Notes: generated by a model not told the origin, from the sequence alone. A stretch of DNA of 22,642 bases from Entamoeba histolytica HM-1:IMSS (GCF_000208925.1 NW_001915111.1:1-22642), one strand, 5' to 3'; positions 7,608-17,430 are shown, numbered from the stretch's first letter. Numbers and translations are program-made.

Positions 7608-10259
7608 ATGTTATATTTTACCTCTATTAATTGTTGGCTTGTTATTCAAGATAAAAAATATCCTGTATGGGTTGTTCTTCTTTTTGAAAGTAGTTCAGTT
7701 CTGAAGAAAATTAGAATTATATTAAACACAAATACTAAAGAACCTGACTTATTGGTTTCTGGAAATGAAATTGCTGAATTTAATGGAGATGAAGTTGTTT
7801 TAGATTATATTCAAAACAATATTGAAATCCATCACCCACAACATCATTTAATATTAGAATTAAAAAATAAACATCAAACTGGATTATTAAATCTCTTTGT
7901 ATCAAGAAAACGTGAGATTACTTCTAATGACATTCTTGGTAATGGATGTAATGAAGGATTTTATCATCTAACTGGACTAACTGAATTAACATTAAACTCA
8001 CAACAACAATATGATATTGAACAGATTGATAATAATGTTATTATATTATTTAATATTCAATCAAATATTCAAGAATTTCATTGTATTCAAGTTAAAATGA
8101 AATTAAGGTCATTATTATTAAAGAAAAAGAATAATCCTGATTTTGAAGAAGTTATTATTAATTTATCTCAAACACCAAATGTTCATTATATACATTTTAA
8201 AACAAAATATAATCAATTATCATTAGAATCTACTTTATATATTGAAGCAATATATTCTAATGGTACTGATTATCTTTATAGTAAATATTTATTATATTTA
8301 TTTAATTCAGAAGGACTTTTTATTCATGACAAACAACAATGTTTACTTCCAATAGAAGTTATTACAATTCCAGCATTTAATTCTGAACAAAATAATATTA
8401 CTACTAAAGAATCAGAACGAGTGAAAATAGATATAACTATTAATACAACTAAGTCTATTTATCGAATTCCAAAAAGAGTTGAATCATTATGGGATCAATG
8501 TAAAGATTATCCAATAGTTGAAGAAACAATAACAAACAATACATTACTTGAATGTAAGAAAATATCATTAAGTGAAAATATTCCAGAAAACCTTGCTCTT
8601 CATTTATTTAGATTTAGACATTATTATCTTCATCATTATTTTAATACAATTGGATTTTTTGTATTAAAATCTACATTACAAGCAACAATAGAAACTGGTA
8701 AAGACTATATTAATAATATCATTGACTTTGTTGAAGAACAAAAATTACTTGATTCATTTATTCAAAATAAACAATTTTCATTTATTGATATTCTTCCTTA
8801 TTTCTCTACACAAACATATTCAATTGTATTAAAAGAACGAATTGGTTATAAAATGATTCAAGTTATTACTATTAATCAAATTAAAGAATATATTCCACAT
8901 ATTATTGAAATTTTAAAACATGAACAAAATGATTTATTTCTTAATAAATTAATTCAATTACTTAAAGAAAATAATAATGAAACACATTTATTTGCAGAAC
9001 AACTTCTTTGGGGTATTGTAAATATTATTGAAAAACGAGATGAATATTTTGATTTATTTATTCAACTTTTTCATTCATTTGCAGAAATTGTTGTACAATG
9101 GAATCCTACAATTATTTATGATATTAATTGTGCAAATGAAATGATTGCAAGAGTTGAAGAAATCAATGCTCAAAGTAAAGAACAAGGATTTGTTCAGGGA
9201 ATTGCCCAAAAATTAATTTCTACAAATAATATGAAAATTGAATCAATGAAACAAATGAATAATTTTAGTCTTCCATTTCTTAAAGGAAAAATTAATAAAA
9301 TTAAATGTTTAAAACAATATAATTCAGCTAATAGACCAATGATTATTCCTGTTCAAGTTAATAGTAATCAAACATTAAAAGATAGATGTTTTATGGTTAA
9401 AAGTAATGATGATCTTTTAAATGATAAATTAATATTAATTTTATCAAATTACATTTATAATGAATTAAAAACACAAATAGACCTTGAATATTTAACGTAT
9501 GATATTATTGAATTAGGAACAAAAAAAGGAATTGTAGAATTTGTTCCTGATGTTATTGAAATTGGTAAATTATTTGACCATTTTAAAAATTCATTCTCAA
9601 TGATTATGGGAACTGTTGTTTCTAAAGAACATAATAAACAAAATATGGAACTTGCTAAATTTATTTATCAAATGAAAAATGATAAATTAGAAACTGATCA
9701 AACTGGTGAAACAGAAGAAGATCGACAAAAAATTGAAGTAATTTGTGATACTATTACAACTGATGCTTTAAGTAGACAATTAAATTTTGCTAAATCATTT
9801 GCATTATGTTGTGTATTAAATTATGCACTTATGTTAAGAGATAGACATGGAGATAATTATTTACTTCAATATACAACTGGTAAAATATTTCATATTGACT
9901 TTGGTTATGTATTTGGTAAATTAGTTCCTCGAAAAGAAAATGAACCTGAAATTACTCGATTTAGTGAAATTATGAAATTACTTGAAGACCTTCATTTAAC
10001 TCAATCATTTTATCAATACGCTCGATGGGCATGGGAAAAAGTAAAAGAATTATCTCAAAATATTATTACTTTATTTACATTTATTTGTTATGATAGTATT
10101 GAACCTGATTGTCTTAAAAATGTTAGAGACCGTTTATTAAATGCAACTTATGATAACTTTGTTCAGGAATTAAATAATCCACAATCTGTTATTATCTCTG
10201 ATAAAATCCAAGAAAGACACCAAATATTTTCTTCTATTAAACAATATTTTCCTTTCTAA
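7608..10259 (+). CDS. Phosphoinositide 3-kinase catalytic subunit
   Basis: An 883-residue lipid kinase that phosphorylates the 3-OH of phosphoinositides, a signal for phagocytosis and endosome traffic. Domains in order: an N-terminal region with a segment about residues 55-85 resembling a Ras-binding fold; a C2-like domain about 140-275 (LYIEAIYSN, LYSKYLLYLFNSEG); a helical PIK-type region about 300-500; and the kinase about 560-870. The ATP-binding lysine is K598 in FMVKSNDDLLND. The catalytic loop is DRHGDN (745-750) with D745 and N750. The metal-binding DFG is in HIDFGYVFG (762-770). All key residues are present. DFGYVFG resembles Vps34 (DFGYILG), while the following RKENEPEIT resembles a class I activation loop, so the class is uncertain. 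The start is the first ATG after an in-frame TAA at 7572. No intron is seen. Confidence 0.85.
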   Translation: MLYFTSINCWLVIQDKKYPVWVVLLFESSSVLKKIRIILNTNTKEPDLLVSGNEIAEFNGDEVVLDYIQNNIEIHHPQHHLILELKNKHQTGLLNLFVSRKREITSNDILGNGCNEGFYHLTGLTELTLNSQQQYDIEQIDNNVIILFNIQSNIQEFHCIQVKMKLRSLLLKKKNNPDFEEVIINLSQTPNVHYIHFKTKYNQLSLESTLYIEAIYSNGTDYLYSKYLLYLFNSEGLFIHDKQQCLLPIEVITIPAFNSEQNNITTKESERVKIDITINTTKSIYRIPKRVESLWDQCKDYPIVEETITNNTLLECKKISLSENIPENLALHLFRFRHYYLHHYFNTIGFFVLKSTLQATIETGKDYINNIIDFVEEQKLLDSFIQNKQFSFIDILPYFSTQTYSIVLKERIGYKMIQVITINQIKEYIPHIIEILKHEQNDLFLNKLIQLLKENNNETHLFAEQLLWGIVNIIEKRDEYFDLFIQLFHSFAEIVVQWNPTIIYDINCANEMIARVEEINAQSKEQGFVQGIAQKLISTNNMKIESMKQMNNFSLPFLKGKINKIKCLKQYNSANRPMIIPVQVNSNQTLKDRCFMVKSNDDLLNDKLILILSNYIYNELKTQIDLEYLTYDIIELGTKKGIVEFVPDVIEIGKLFDHFKNSFSMIMGTVVSKEHNKQNMELAKFIYQMKNDKLETDQTGETEEDRQKIEVICDTITTDALSRQLNFAKSFALCCVLNYALMLRDRHGDNYLLQYTTGKIFHIDFGYVFGKLVPRKENEPEITRFSEIMKLLEDLHLTQSFYQYARWAWEKVKELSQNIITLFTFICYDSIEPDCLKNVRDRLLNATYDNFVQELNNPQSVIISDKIQERHQIFSSIKQYFPF

Positions 10260-10855
10260 TTTCAAATTATTTTCATCTATTCTGTTTCTTTATTATTGTT
10301 ATTCAATAGTAAAACACTTTTTATTTACTTCTTTTTCTTAATAACAAACATATTTCTTTACAATAATCTTCTATTTTATTATTTTTTGATATCTTATTCT
10401 TCTCATTCTAAACATTACAATATTTCTATTTCTTTAGTTTATATTTTATACTTTAATTACTCAAAATATATGAAAGTCTTACTATGAATTATGTTAAAGT
10501 CTATGAATCTTCTCAAGGGAATAATCAACATCATTCAAAGATATTTGTAGTGTTAAGAAAATACTATTCTTTAGTGTTTAACCTAATGACAGTATTATAA
10601 TTATTAATAATTCACATTAATTCAATATTTAACATTTCAAAGAAAAAGTTTAAAGAATAAAAGTAATACAAAATAATGATTATAAAGAAAATAAGAATAT
10701 TAGTTACTTAGTGTATTAAATAGATAAATTTTCTTTAACAAATCCTTTTAACTATTTCTTTCAAATTAAAAGAAGAAAGGAAAAGTAATATTTTTCATAA
10801 AAAACTAAATTCTAATCAAAGAAGAGATTAATAAACCTTGCCAAAATCAAGTTAA
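10260..10855. other. Intergenic region between converging PI3K and RPL9 genes
   Basis: These 596 bases hold the 3' ends of two convergent genes. The start is T-rich, and from about 10480 to 10610 the composition is a little more mixed. I see no RNA gene, no repeat shared with the LINE regions and no convincing protein; the hydrophobic frame at 10296-10487 comes from T-rich sequence. Confidence 0.5.
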
Positions 10856-11449
10856 TTAAGCGTCATTTTCAATAAGACATTTTTCAGAGACGTAAACTCC
10901 ATCAAGGAATTGTCTAATATCTTTGTTTCTGACAAGATTGGCAGCATGAATATTAGCAGCTGATTGTGAGACTTTTTCAACATCATTTCCTTCAAGGCAA
11001 ATTTCATCTTTACCAAGTTTCTTGACAACAACTCCGTCGTACATCTCAATGTGTCTAGTTCTCTTTTCTCCAAGGAAGTTTTGGACTTGGATTGATTTAC
11101 CATCATCAGCAATAACTAAGGTAACTGGGAAGTGTGCATATACAACTCTCATCTTGTATTGATATCCTTTAGTAACTCCTGTAATCATATTTTTAATATG
11201 TGATGCAATAGTTCTAACAACAGCTGAATCTCTTCTATTTCCATACCACATATCAATAACAACTACATTTTCTTTTGGTCCTTCCTTCTTTACAACAAGT
11301 TTACTAGCATAAATATCTACTTTTGGATGTTGGAATTCTCTTGTGAGAGTTCCTCTTGGTCCAGTAACTTTAATATTCTTTTTGTTGATTTCAATGGTGA
11401 CTCCTTCTGGAATAACAACGTGTTCTGTTTTCTTTAATAATCTTGGCAT
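10856..11449 (-). CDS. RPL9: 60S ribosomal protein L9 (uL6)
   Basis: A 197-residue protein matching eukaryotic uL6 from end to end; the family is usually about 190 residues. Landmarks are VTGPRGTLTREFQHP near the N-terminus, the WYGNRRDSAVVRTIASHIKN block, GVTKGYQYKMRVVYAHFPV, FLGEKRTR, the LEGNDVEKVSQSAA block and KDIRQFLDGVYVSEK close to the end. It is part of the large ribosomal subunit near the sarcin-ricin loop and the stalk base. The start ATG at 11447-11449 gives MPRLLKK, in line with the family. It is less AT-rich than the neighbouring genes, as expected for a highly expressed gene. It diverges from the Vps11-like gene and converges on the PI3K gene. No intron is seen. Confidence 0.97.
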   Translation of the reverse strand: MPRLLKKTEHVVIPEGVTIEINKKNIKVTGPRGTLTREFQHPKVDIYASKLVVKKEGPKENVVVIDMWYGNRRDSAVVRTIASHIKNMITGVTKGYQYKMRVVYAHFPVTLVIADDGKSIQVQNFLGEKRTRHIEMYDGVVVKKLGKDEICLEGNDVEKVSQSAANIHAANLVRNKDIRQFLDGVYVSEKCLIENDA

Positions 11450-11829
11450 CTATTTCATTAATACCTTTCTTGTTCTGTCTTTATGACTTGAAATTCATGT
11501 GAAATGAACGAGTATTTCTGATTATTTAAATAATCAAATCTCGTCTTCAACTCTTCACTTCAAAAAGAAAGAGGGATACAAACTTTTACTCACCAAAGTA
11601 ATCAATTACTATAACCCTATTTTATAGTTTTCATCTTTTAATAAAACTATTAATACTTTTCTTATAGTTTTTATTTCTTAATTTTTCTTTTTATTTTTTT
11701 AATTTTTAATTTTTCATTTCTTATTTTAATTTTTTTATGTTTTTCTTTTTTTTGTGTTTTGACAAAAAAGAAATCTTTAAACGAATCTCATAAAAAGATC
11801 TTGTATCTTACACTTCTATTCAAGAGAAA
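11450..11829. promoter_or_regulatory. Divergent promoter region between RPL9 and the Vps11-like gene
   Basis: A 380-bp spacer serving two divergent genes. On the RPL9 side a perfect 16-bp palindrome GATTATTTAAATAATC (11520-11535) has the TATTTAAA core of the Entamoeba TATA-like box, about 70 bases before the start codon. The Vps11 side has T-rich tracts (11640-11760) and TCTTTAAAC at 11774-11782, about 50 bases before the ATG. The roles are inferred from motif likeness and position. Confidence 0.45.
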
Positions 11830-13521
11830 ATGTCATTTACAAATCGTCCAACAATACCAGCAAGAACTATTATAGATTCTATTCGTAGTGGAAGATTAAA
11901 TCAAGTTTCAGAACCATTATTAGGACAAAATACAATTACACAAGAATATCTTACTATTCTTATTCACACGATGGCAAAAGATCCAACCCGACTACAAACG
12001 TATTTAGATCGACTTGATTTTACAAGTAATAATTTAGATATTGAAAAAACAATTTTTGAATTAATTGAAGCAGGAATGTCAGAAAATGCAAAGAAATTTG
12101 CGGAGAAAAGATCACCAGGGAGTTATATAAAAATATTATTACGAAGTGCTATAAGTTCATCACCATATAAAGCGTTAGAAATATATGGAAATATCATAAG
12201 TTATATTGATCATCAACAATATATAAATAAAGTAGAATTAATCAAAGTATTTGGTAAAACAATTGTTGATGCACTTTTAGATTATAAAGAGAAAGAAGAG
12301 TCTATGAAAGATATAAAAAGAATAACAAGTATATTAATAAGTTTGTTTTTAGATAAACCAAGTAGTGCAGCACGATTAGATCCAGGAGAATTTCTTCATG
12401 TTATGGAAAATTGTCAAAGTGAATTAGATGAATTTTTAAAGAAAATCCAATCGAAATTTTCAGAATCAACAACACAAAATGATAAAGTAAATGAACTTCT
12501 TATTGAAATGGATTTAAAGGATGAATCAGATAAACAAAAAAATAAAGCAATTATGTTATATAAATCAAGAGAACATAAACAAGAACATATTAAAAACTTA
12601 TTCTTTCAAAAAAGAATATTGGATGAAGTTGTAAATGATCCAGACGAAAAATTACTTTGTTTATTACAAGAACATAAAACTGATAAAATTGATGAATCAA
12701 TGGATGTTGGAATTCATTATTTACCATTAATTTGTATGGCAGAAAAAGATAATAATGAACATTCAATTGGATTTGAAAATGTGTTAAAAGGAATTTTTCA
12801 AGAAAATAATAGTGAACATACTGCACCTCATAAAATTATTTCTGTTTTAGAAATATTATCTCGTCCAGAAATTATTGAAAATATTAAATTTGATCAAAGT
12901 GTTAAAGAAAGTTTAAAAAATGGATTATCTTTTATTGATGAAATTCCTACATTAAGAGAAAGTATTGAAGAAAGACAAAAAAATTTAACAGAACATCTTG
13001 TATTTAGACAAACAAGATGTGCTGCTTGTGGTCAAGAATTTAAAGATACTGAAGCTGACTATCCTATTATTCATTTTCATTGTGGTCATTCTTATCATAA
13101 AAAATGTTTTACTAATAGTAAATTAGAATGTACTAAAGACCATGGTCCTAGTTCTTTAAAAGAAATAGGTGAAACAGAATTTGAACGAGCTATTAACACT
13201 ACTGAATTCCAAGGATTTTATGAATTAATTAATAGCGTTTCTTCAGTTCTTGGAATTGAAGAAGATATTAAAGCTGATAAACTTGAAGACCTTGAAGATA
13301 ATAATTCACCTAAAGATATTCAAGATAATCTTCAAGAAGAACCTGATGAAGAAGTTGATGAAAGCAATAAATTCTTGGAAAAAACAAAGAATTATAATCC
13401 ATTCTTAACTGCTGATACAAGCACTGAAGCTATGAATTATGATCATTCTTCTGCTTATACTGGATCTCAATTCGAAAATGCAGATAGTCAAAATGACCCA
13501 TTTTATTCAGCATTATTTTAA
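11830..13521 (+). CDS. Short Vps11-like HOPS/CORVET subunit with C-terminal RING
   Basis: Vps11 is a core subunit of the HOPS and CORVET tethers on late and early endosomes. This 563-residue protein matches only the C-terminal half of the family (usually 900-1000 residues). It has an alpha-solenoid (about 10-370) with the IFELIEAGMSENAKKFAEK and SYIKILLRSA repeat-type helices, then a RING at 397-438: C397-x2-C400, C418-G-H420-x2-H423-x2-C426 and C434-x3-H438. The last ligand pair is unusual in spacing and in ending with His. The N-terminal beta-propeller is absent, and there is no room for it upstream because RPL9 diverges there. After the RING come an acidic stretch (about 474-516) and a tail with NPF (523-525) and DPF (556-558). 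The ATG at 11830 is the first Met. RING and solenoid make Vps11 likelier than Vps18 or Vps8. Confidence 0.72.
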   Translation: MSFTNRPTIPARTIIDSIRSGRLNQVSEPLLGQNTITQEYLTILIHTMAKDPTRLQTYLDRLDFTSNNLDIEKTIFELIEAGMSENAKKFAEKRSPGSYIKILLRSAISSSPYKALEIYGNIISYIDHQQYINKVELIKVFGKTIVDALLDYKEKEESMKDIKRITSILISLFLDKPSSAARLDPGEFLHVMENCQSELDEFLKKIQSKFSESTTQNDKVNELLIEMDLKDESDKQKNKAIMLYKSREHKQEHIKNLFFQKRILDEVVNDPDEKLLCLLQEHKTDKIDESMDVGIHYLPLICMAEKDNNEHSIGFENVLKGIFQENNSEHTAPHKIISVLEILSRPEIIENIKFDQSVKESLKNGLSFIDEIPTLRESIEERQKNLTEHLVFRQTRCAACGQEFKDTEADYPIIHFHCGHSYHKKCFTNSKLECTKDHGPSSLKEIGETEFERAINTTEFQGFYELINSVSSVLGIEEDIKADKLEDLEDNNSPKDIQDNLQEEPDEEVDESNKFLEKTKNYNPFLTADTSTEAMNYDHSSAYTGSQFENADSQNDPFYSALF

Positions 13522-13690
13522 AAGAAATTCTGTTAAATGGAATTTATTTTCTTTTCATATCATTTTTCTCAATATTCCCTTTTTTAATGCATGAAATAAC
13601 AACAAATTTTAATGTAATGGATGTTGTCTAATAACAATGTATATTGTAAAAAAACAAAACAAAAGAATTTAACAATATACAATAGAATGA
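13522..13690. other. Spacer after the Vps11-like gene
   Basis: AT-rich DNA that must hold the 3' end of the Vps11-like transcript. No gene or repeat is recognised before the degenerate LINE sequence begins. Confidence 0.4.
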
Positions 13691-14913
13691 ATGTCAATAT
13701 CAATAAATGGAATAACAATAATAATGGTAAATGAAATAACAAGAGAAAATGGATTAGAAGAAGAAAGATACAAAGAAAAACAAATAAAGAACAACGTAAA
13801 TACAATAATAATAAAGATTATACAAACAACAAATATAAATGGATAACAATAAATGATATACATAGAAGAATAAAAAGAATAACAAGTGAATGGAACAAAG
13901 GAGAGTATGAAGAAATACTTAAAAAGTAAGAAGGTAAGAAGAAAAAGAATGGTATTATATTCAACAAGAAGTATATTCAATCAAAAAGAAAAAGATAATT
14001 GAAAAAACGAAAGAAGAAATTTAAGAAAAAAACAAAAGACATTGAAGAAAAAGACATTAAAACAAATGAAGAAGAAATTAAAAACAAACCAAATAAAGAA
14101 ATGAAATGAAAGATGTAAAATTGCAATAAGAATAAATAACAAAGAAAGTACAATGAAAATATAAGAAGAAATATGAAATAAAGAATAAAGAAATAGAAAT
14201 TTAATTGAAATGTTGTATTGTTTCGCAATTAATTGGTTAAATAAGAAATTATATAAGAAATTAAGATGGGAACAAATTGAAAATATAATAAAATTGACAA
14301 ATATTAATGTAAATAATGAAAATGAATATATTAAATATATTAAAATATCACATAAAATAAAATAAATATTAAACAATACATTAAAGTGAAAGTAAATGAT
14401 ATAATAGAAGAGTAGAGTGTGATTCAATAATAAAAAACATAATAAAGAATAACTCTACAGAAATTGATGAAGAATATCTTAACACTCTCATCAATAAAAT
14501 AAAAGAAATGAAAATAGAAAAATGTACAAACATTAATTACTACTTGAAAAGAAAAGAAGCTGGTGAATTAATAAAGGAAATTAATAATAGATGGATATGG
14601 TCAGGAATTAGAGTGCATGATCTGCAAGATGATATGAATATTTCAATGGTTAAGCACTTCTATCTCCAAAATAAAATAATAAGAGACAAATTTGATGAAA
14701 TAAAAGAAATATAAAGAAAATAAATAGACTAGAAGATATAGTCAATGAAATTGTAGAGAATAAAGTGCAACATGAAATTAAAAGAACATGATGAAGAAGG
14801 AATAAAAGTTAAAGCACTATAAAGAATAAAATACCTAAAATATATGATGACAATGATCAAAGAAAGAATTAAATTTAATAAATATGAAATAATCAGAATC
14901 AATACAAATAAAA
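13690..14913 (+). pseudogene. Decayed 5' coding region of LINE copy 3
   Basis: Short lysine- and glutamate-rich open runs in the plus direction are broken by stops, for example DIHRRIKRITSEWNKGEYEE near 13850-13915 and IKEINNRWIWSGIRVHDLQD (about 14570-14630) inside an open run at 14508-14714. They lie directly upstream of, and on the same strand as, the RT. I read them as the N-terminal region of the LINE protein, missing from copies 1 and 2 through 5' truncation. No motif proves it. Minus-strand hydrophobic frames here are shadows. Confidence 0.5.
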
Positions 14914-16480
14914 TCATGTTTGATTCTAATAAGAAAATTAGAATAATGAAGAAACAACAAATGAAATATACCCAAATAACGATATTACTTTAGAATATTG
15001 GAAATATTATATGAAACACGGGTGATATTAAATAAAGATAATTGGAAAATAAAACAAATCACCTCGTGGAATGAAAGATATTTCAATTATGATAATGTCA
15101 TAATAACATTAAATGAATTAAATTTAAGTTTAATGAGAATAAGTAACTGGAAAGCACCAGGAATAGACACTATATATGGGTATTATTGGAAAAGGATGTC
15201 ATCATCAAGAGAAATCATTCTCAATATCTTCAATGAATGGTTGAACTTCCCTGAAAACATCCCATTAGACATGGTAAGTTGAAGAACTTTATTAATCAAC
15301 AAAGGAGGTGAACGACGTCACTAATTATCGTCCTATCAGTTGTACAAATGTAATTATGAAAGTATTTACATCAATATTAAAAGAAAAGATTCACAGAAGA
15401 CTTAACATGAATAATGAATCATTTAAAATTAGTAGAAATCAACTGGGTTGTAAACTACAATCCTTAGCTGCTAAAGAATGAATAATTAATAGTTATATGA
15501 TGAAGCAGCAGAAAGAAGAAAAATACCAAAAATATGTGGAGTCATATTATGACATTAAGAAAACATATGACACAGTAAACCACGAATGGGTAATTGAATC
15601 ATTAAAGTATTTTAATTATGAGTTTGTCATCAATGACATTATTGAAAATATGATGACTAGGTGGAAGATATTCATCGGTTATAAATTTAATGAATAAGTA
15701 TGATGTATTAAATTAAATAGAGGAATTTTACAATGTGATTCATTATCAAATATACTCTTCATCATTCAGATGAATGTAATTTCTCAAATCATTGAAGAGA
15801 AATTCCCAAAAGCAAATCACACATTATATATGGATGAATTGAGAATAATGACGGAAAGTAGTGAAGAAATTTGAATAATCCAATGTGAAATTAATGATAA
15901 ATACATCAAAAAATGGAAATGTCATCAAATCAGTGGATATTTTAGAAGATTGAATGAGTCAAAATGAATAGATAAAACTATTACAGTGAAAGCATGGAAG
16001 TCATTCAATATTAAGAAAAACACATTCCTTCAATTAACTAAAATACAAGATGGTGCAATATTCTGTGGGTATAGAAAACAAAAATAATGAAAAATGAAAG
16101 ATTAAAATACTCAACACTTTGTAAAGACAAGATAGCAACAGTAGAACACATTCTACTATCTTGTATTGGTCATAAAAAATCACAAATAGAAAAACATGAC
16201 AATATTTGCATTATAATATTGATTAATAAGAAAATACACATGAAATAAACAATATAAAAAATCCCCATATGAAACAATATTCAAATATAAAGACATCACA
16301 ATGATATTGAACAAATAATGCATAAAAGTGAATGACAATACCACAAAATACCAGACATATATGTAATAGATAAAAAGAACAAAACTTGTCTAATATTTGA
16401 TATGACTATTGTGGCTGATCACAATATTAATGGAGTGTAAATGAAGAAAAGAAAGGGTACGAAAATTAGCAAAGAAAAAA
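13690..16480 (+). mobile_element. LINE copy 3, longest 5' end but 3'-truncated and internally deleted
   Basis: 14914-16454 aligns with copies 1 and 2. The RT N-terminal part is readable at 14998-15282 (ISNWKAPGIDTIYGYYWKRM), motif A at 15536-15590, and YMDELRIMT near 15829. The element then jumps over the same internal segment as copy 2, to DKYIKKWKCHQISG. The CCHC knuckle is readable near 16120-16170. The match ends around 16454-16480, before the endonuclease C-terminus is complete, so the 3' end is missing. Stops occur at 15281 (GGA to TGA relative to copy 1) and elsewhere, and five bases are lost in motif 2 near 15310. Upstream of 14914 the sequence looks like decayed coding DNA but has no second copy here to align with, so the 5' edge (about 13690) is a guess. 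Confidence 0.78.
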
Positions 16481-16600
16481 TGCATCTAAATAATTTACAA
16501 AAAAGAAAAAAGATGCAAAATATTTTGCATCCATAGAATATTCCATTTATTATATTTTGCTCCTAACAAATAAAAATAAATAAAAAATATGATAAATACA
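16480..16600. repeat. Gcatc-motif cluster with 20-bp perfect palindrome
   Basis: The palindrome gatgcaaaatattttgcatc at 16512-16531 joins two inverted copies of attttgcatc. The same ten bases occur in both copies of the AT-rich repeat (3057-3066, 3086-3095, 18083-18092, 18112-18121), and a shorter form atgcatc lies at about 16489. This links the segment to the repeat family. Its function is unknown. Confidence 0.6.
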
Positions 16601-17280
16601 GAATATGTATATATTTATGTTTATATTTTATTATCAATTGTATTCATTTTGTATGAAATATCAATGAAATAGATGATTTGTTTATTCATATTTATTTTTA
16701 TTATTTTATATTCTTTTATTTATATGTTATTTATCTATCGTATTTTTATATATTTATTTCTCTGTTTATATTATTTATATCATTGTGTTATTCTTATTAT
16801 CTATATATTATTATATTCTTCTTATTTTATGTTTTTTATGTTTATATTATTTAGATTTTCTTATTGTTATTCTTTTATATTTAGATGTATTTGTTTATTC
16901 ATCTTATTCATTTTTATATTATTATCATTTTTATATTATTATCATTTATATTTATTCTCTTTTGTTTTATATTAATATTAATTTTATATTTTATACTTTG
17001 ATTTTATTATTATATCATTTATTATCATTTCTCCTTTTATTTATCATTTATTCTTATTATTCTTTTGTTTTTATATTTTATGTCATATATTCATATTATT
17101 TTCATTTATATTTTATCACTTATTATATGTTATAATAACATAACACTTATGATTAAATATATAATAAACATCATAATGAAGTTATACATATAAATAATAA
17201 ACATAAAAAAGAGTAAAATATTTTTCAATAATAAAATAATATTAATCATTTTACATCATTAAATTAGACACTTTTATTGA
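16600..17280. other. Low-complexity AT-rich DNA, no gene
   Basis: Dominated by ttatattatta and tttat words. A 17-base unit (tcatttttatattatta) is repeated in tandem at 16908-16924 and 16925-16941, with a partial third unit after it. The open frames at 16673-17135 encode only Phe/Leu/Ile/Tyr-rich strings and come from composition. Confidence 0.65.
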
Positions 17281-17430
17281 ATATTTCTAATTTTTACATT
17301 AAAAACACACTTTTTATTTCATTCTTTTATTACCTCTTTGTGATTTATTATTTTTATATTCTTCTTCTACTTTCTTTTTATTCTTTTATATCTTTCTCTT
17401 CTTTTTATATTATTTGTTTTTCGTTGTTTT
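17280..17430. repeat. Partial, diverged copy of the pyrimidine-rich repeat segment
   Basis: The part around 17363-17425 (tcttcttctactttcttttt, later ttatttgtttttcgttg) matches the pyrimidine-rich end of repeat copy A at about 3247-3326, including the ttcgttg that precedes LINE copy 2. It appears to be a third, shorter copy of that segment. Confidence 0.55.

Noticed and set aside
10296..10487. 63-residue hydrophobic frame after PI3K
   Set aside because: Composition-driven in a T-rich 3' flank; no coding signature or promoter.
10852..11112. 86-residue minus-strand frame overlapping RPL9
   Set aside because: It is out of frame with, and wholly inside, the clear RPL9 coding region.
13584..14427. 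Minus-strand hydrophobic frames after the Vps11-like gene
   Set aside because: Mirror of A/G-rich, Lys/Glu-coding LINE relics on the plus strand.
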